Shown: in pieces, positions 19,069 to 19,765 of the stretch
Position numbering within the stretch: position 1 is the first letter of the stretch
Layout: each line of letters begins with the position of its first letter
Source of the DNA: Saccoglossus kowalevskii
Taxonomy: Eukaryota; Hemichordata; Enteropneusta; Harrimaniidae
DNA length: 19,765 nt
NCBI RefSeq assembly: GCF_000003605.2
Contig: NW_003129078.1
Coordinates: forward strand, 1-19,765
Reading direction: 5' to 3'
Made by a program: the position numbers and the translations under genes
The notes under the pieces: generated by a model
Told to the model about the DNA's origin: nothing
Database searches by the model: none
What the model saw: only the letters and a program-made list of their open reading frames with translations

Positions 19069-19765
19069 ATCATGACCGAAATGCACCTGCATATGTACAA
19101 CACATTGTGCTAAATCTGAACAAAATCCATCCATGCATGACTGAGATCCGGTTCTGGAATTGTGAAAATATGTGATTTTGATGCATTTTCGGCCTTAAAA
19201 TGGCCATCATTCCGCTATTGTTAAGCAGATCATGAAACAAATGCACATATCTATTTGTGACATGATGTACCATGTGTGTGTGAAGTTTGAACTTGATCAA
19301 TCCAGACATGTCTTGGATACGGATCCAGAACTGAATTCTTTAACAAAATGGCCGCCAGTCGGCCATTTCGAACTTGATCCGAAAAAAAAAAAAGACGTGC
19401 ATCAAGGTCCTATTATGTTTAATGTATGTACCAAATTTGAACAAAATCCATCCATGCATAACTGAGATACGGGTCCGGAATGGTGAAAATGTGCGATTTC
19501 AATGCATTTTCGGCCTTAAAGCGGCCCCCATTTGGCTATCGTTAATGAGATCATGAAACAAATGCACATACATATTTGTGACATGATGTACCTTGTGTGT
19601 GTGAAGTTTCAACTTGATCAATCCAGACATGTCTCGGATACGGATCCAGAACTGAATTCTTTAAAACAAAATGGCCGCCAGTCGGCTATTTCGAACTTGA
19701 TCCGAAAAAAAAATGACGTGCATCAAGGTCCGATTATGTTTAATGTATGTACCAAATTTGATGAA
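19069..19765 (+). repeat. Dimeric tandem repeat, about 321-bp period made of two related half-units
   Basis: Half-units alternate as B, A, B, A, B. B-type starts near 19069, 19375 and 19698, and A-type near 19229 and 19550. The two A copies are nearly identical, sharing words such as CGGATCCAGAACTGAATTC and AAATGGCCGCCAGTCGGC. The B copies share AACAAAATCCATCCATGCAT. A and B are distant relatives of each other, aligning at the GATCnTGAAA start and the GAGATACGGnTCC core. The array continues past the window edge and lies in the presumed COG6 intron. Frames that stay open across it are by-products of the repeat. Confidence 0.9.

Noticed and set aside
1-19765. CRISPR arrays, bacterial operons or a bacterial defence system
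   Set aside because: The window has spliced animal genes and LINEs. No spaced direct-repeat array or bacterial gene layout exists.

Overview
The window is nuclear DNA of an animal. It is AT-rich, most of it is non-coding, coding sequence comes as short exons with GT/AG splice sites, and LINE retrotransposon remnants, a DNA transposon and tandem repeats lie between them. The best-supported genes are a BK-channel beta-subunit-like membrane protein and the Golgi tether subunit COG6. Together with the LINE types they suggest a marine invertebrate, perhaps a hemichordate, lancelet or lophotrochozoan. The species cannot be fixed from sequence alone.

Layout. 1-2100: AT-rich DNA with one candidate small secreted-peptide gene on + (CCAAT and TATA-like boxes at 611-657, a signal-peptide ORF at 729-818, a Cys-rich 57-codon ORF at 999-1172, then AATAAA). 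2105-3418: 5'-truncated, stop-ridden LINE with a pentanucleotide tail, followed by a short tRNA-like B-box. 4190-5514: putative promoter and first coding exon (5170-5514, +) of the BK-beta-like gene, which ends in a clean splice donor. 5515-17710: about 12 kb of mostly intronic or intergenic DNA. It holds a poly-G run, a TAA microsatellite, a second LINE fragment (9313-10152), one long unassigned minus-strand ORF (13033-13491), a near-perfect 44-bp-arm hairpin (15014-15144), a candidate small transcription unit (15482-15986) and a 1,120-bp element with 29-bp terminal inverted repeats (16389-17508). 17711-18615: two consecutive COG6 exons on the minus strand. 19069 to the end: a dimeric tandem repeat of about 321 bp that runs off the window.

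The BK-beta-like gene reads rightward and COG6 reads leftward, so they face each other. I found no later exon of either gene between them. Either they are convergent genes with long introns, or one lies inside an intron of the other. Nothing here works as an operon or pathway. BK-beta would act at the plasma membrane and COG6 at the Golgi, and their proximity implies no shared function.
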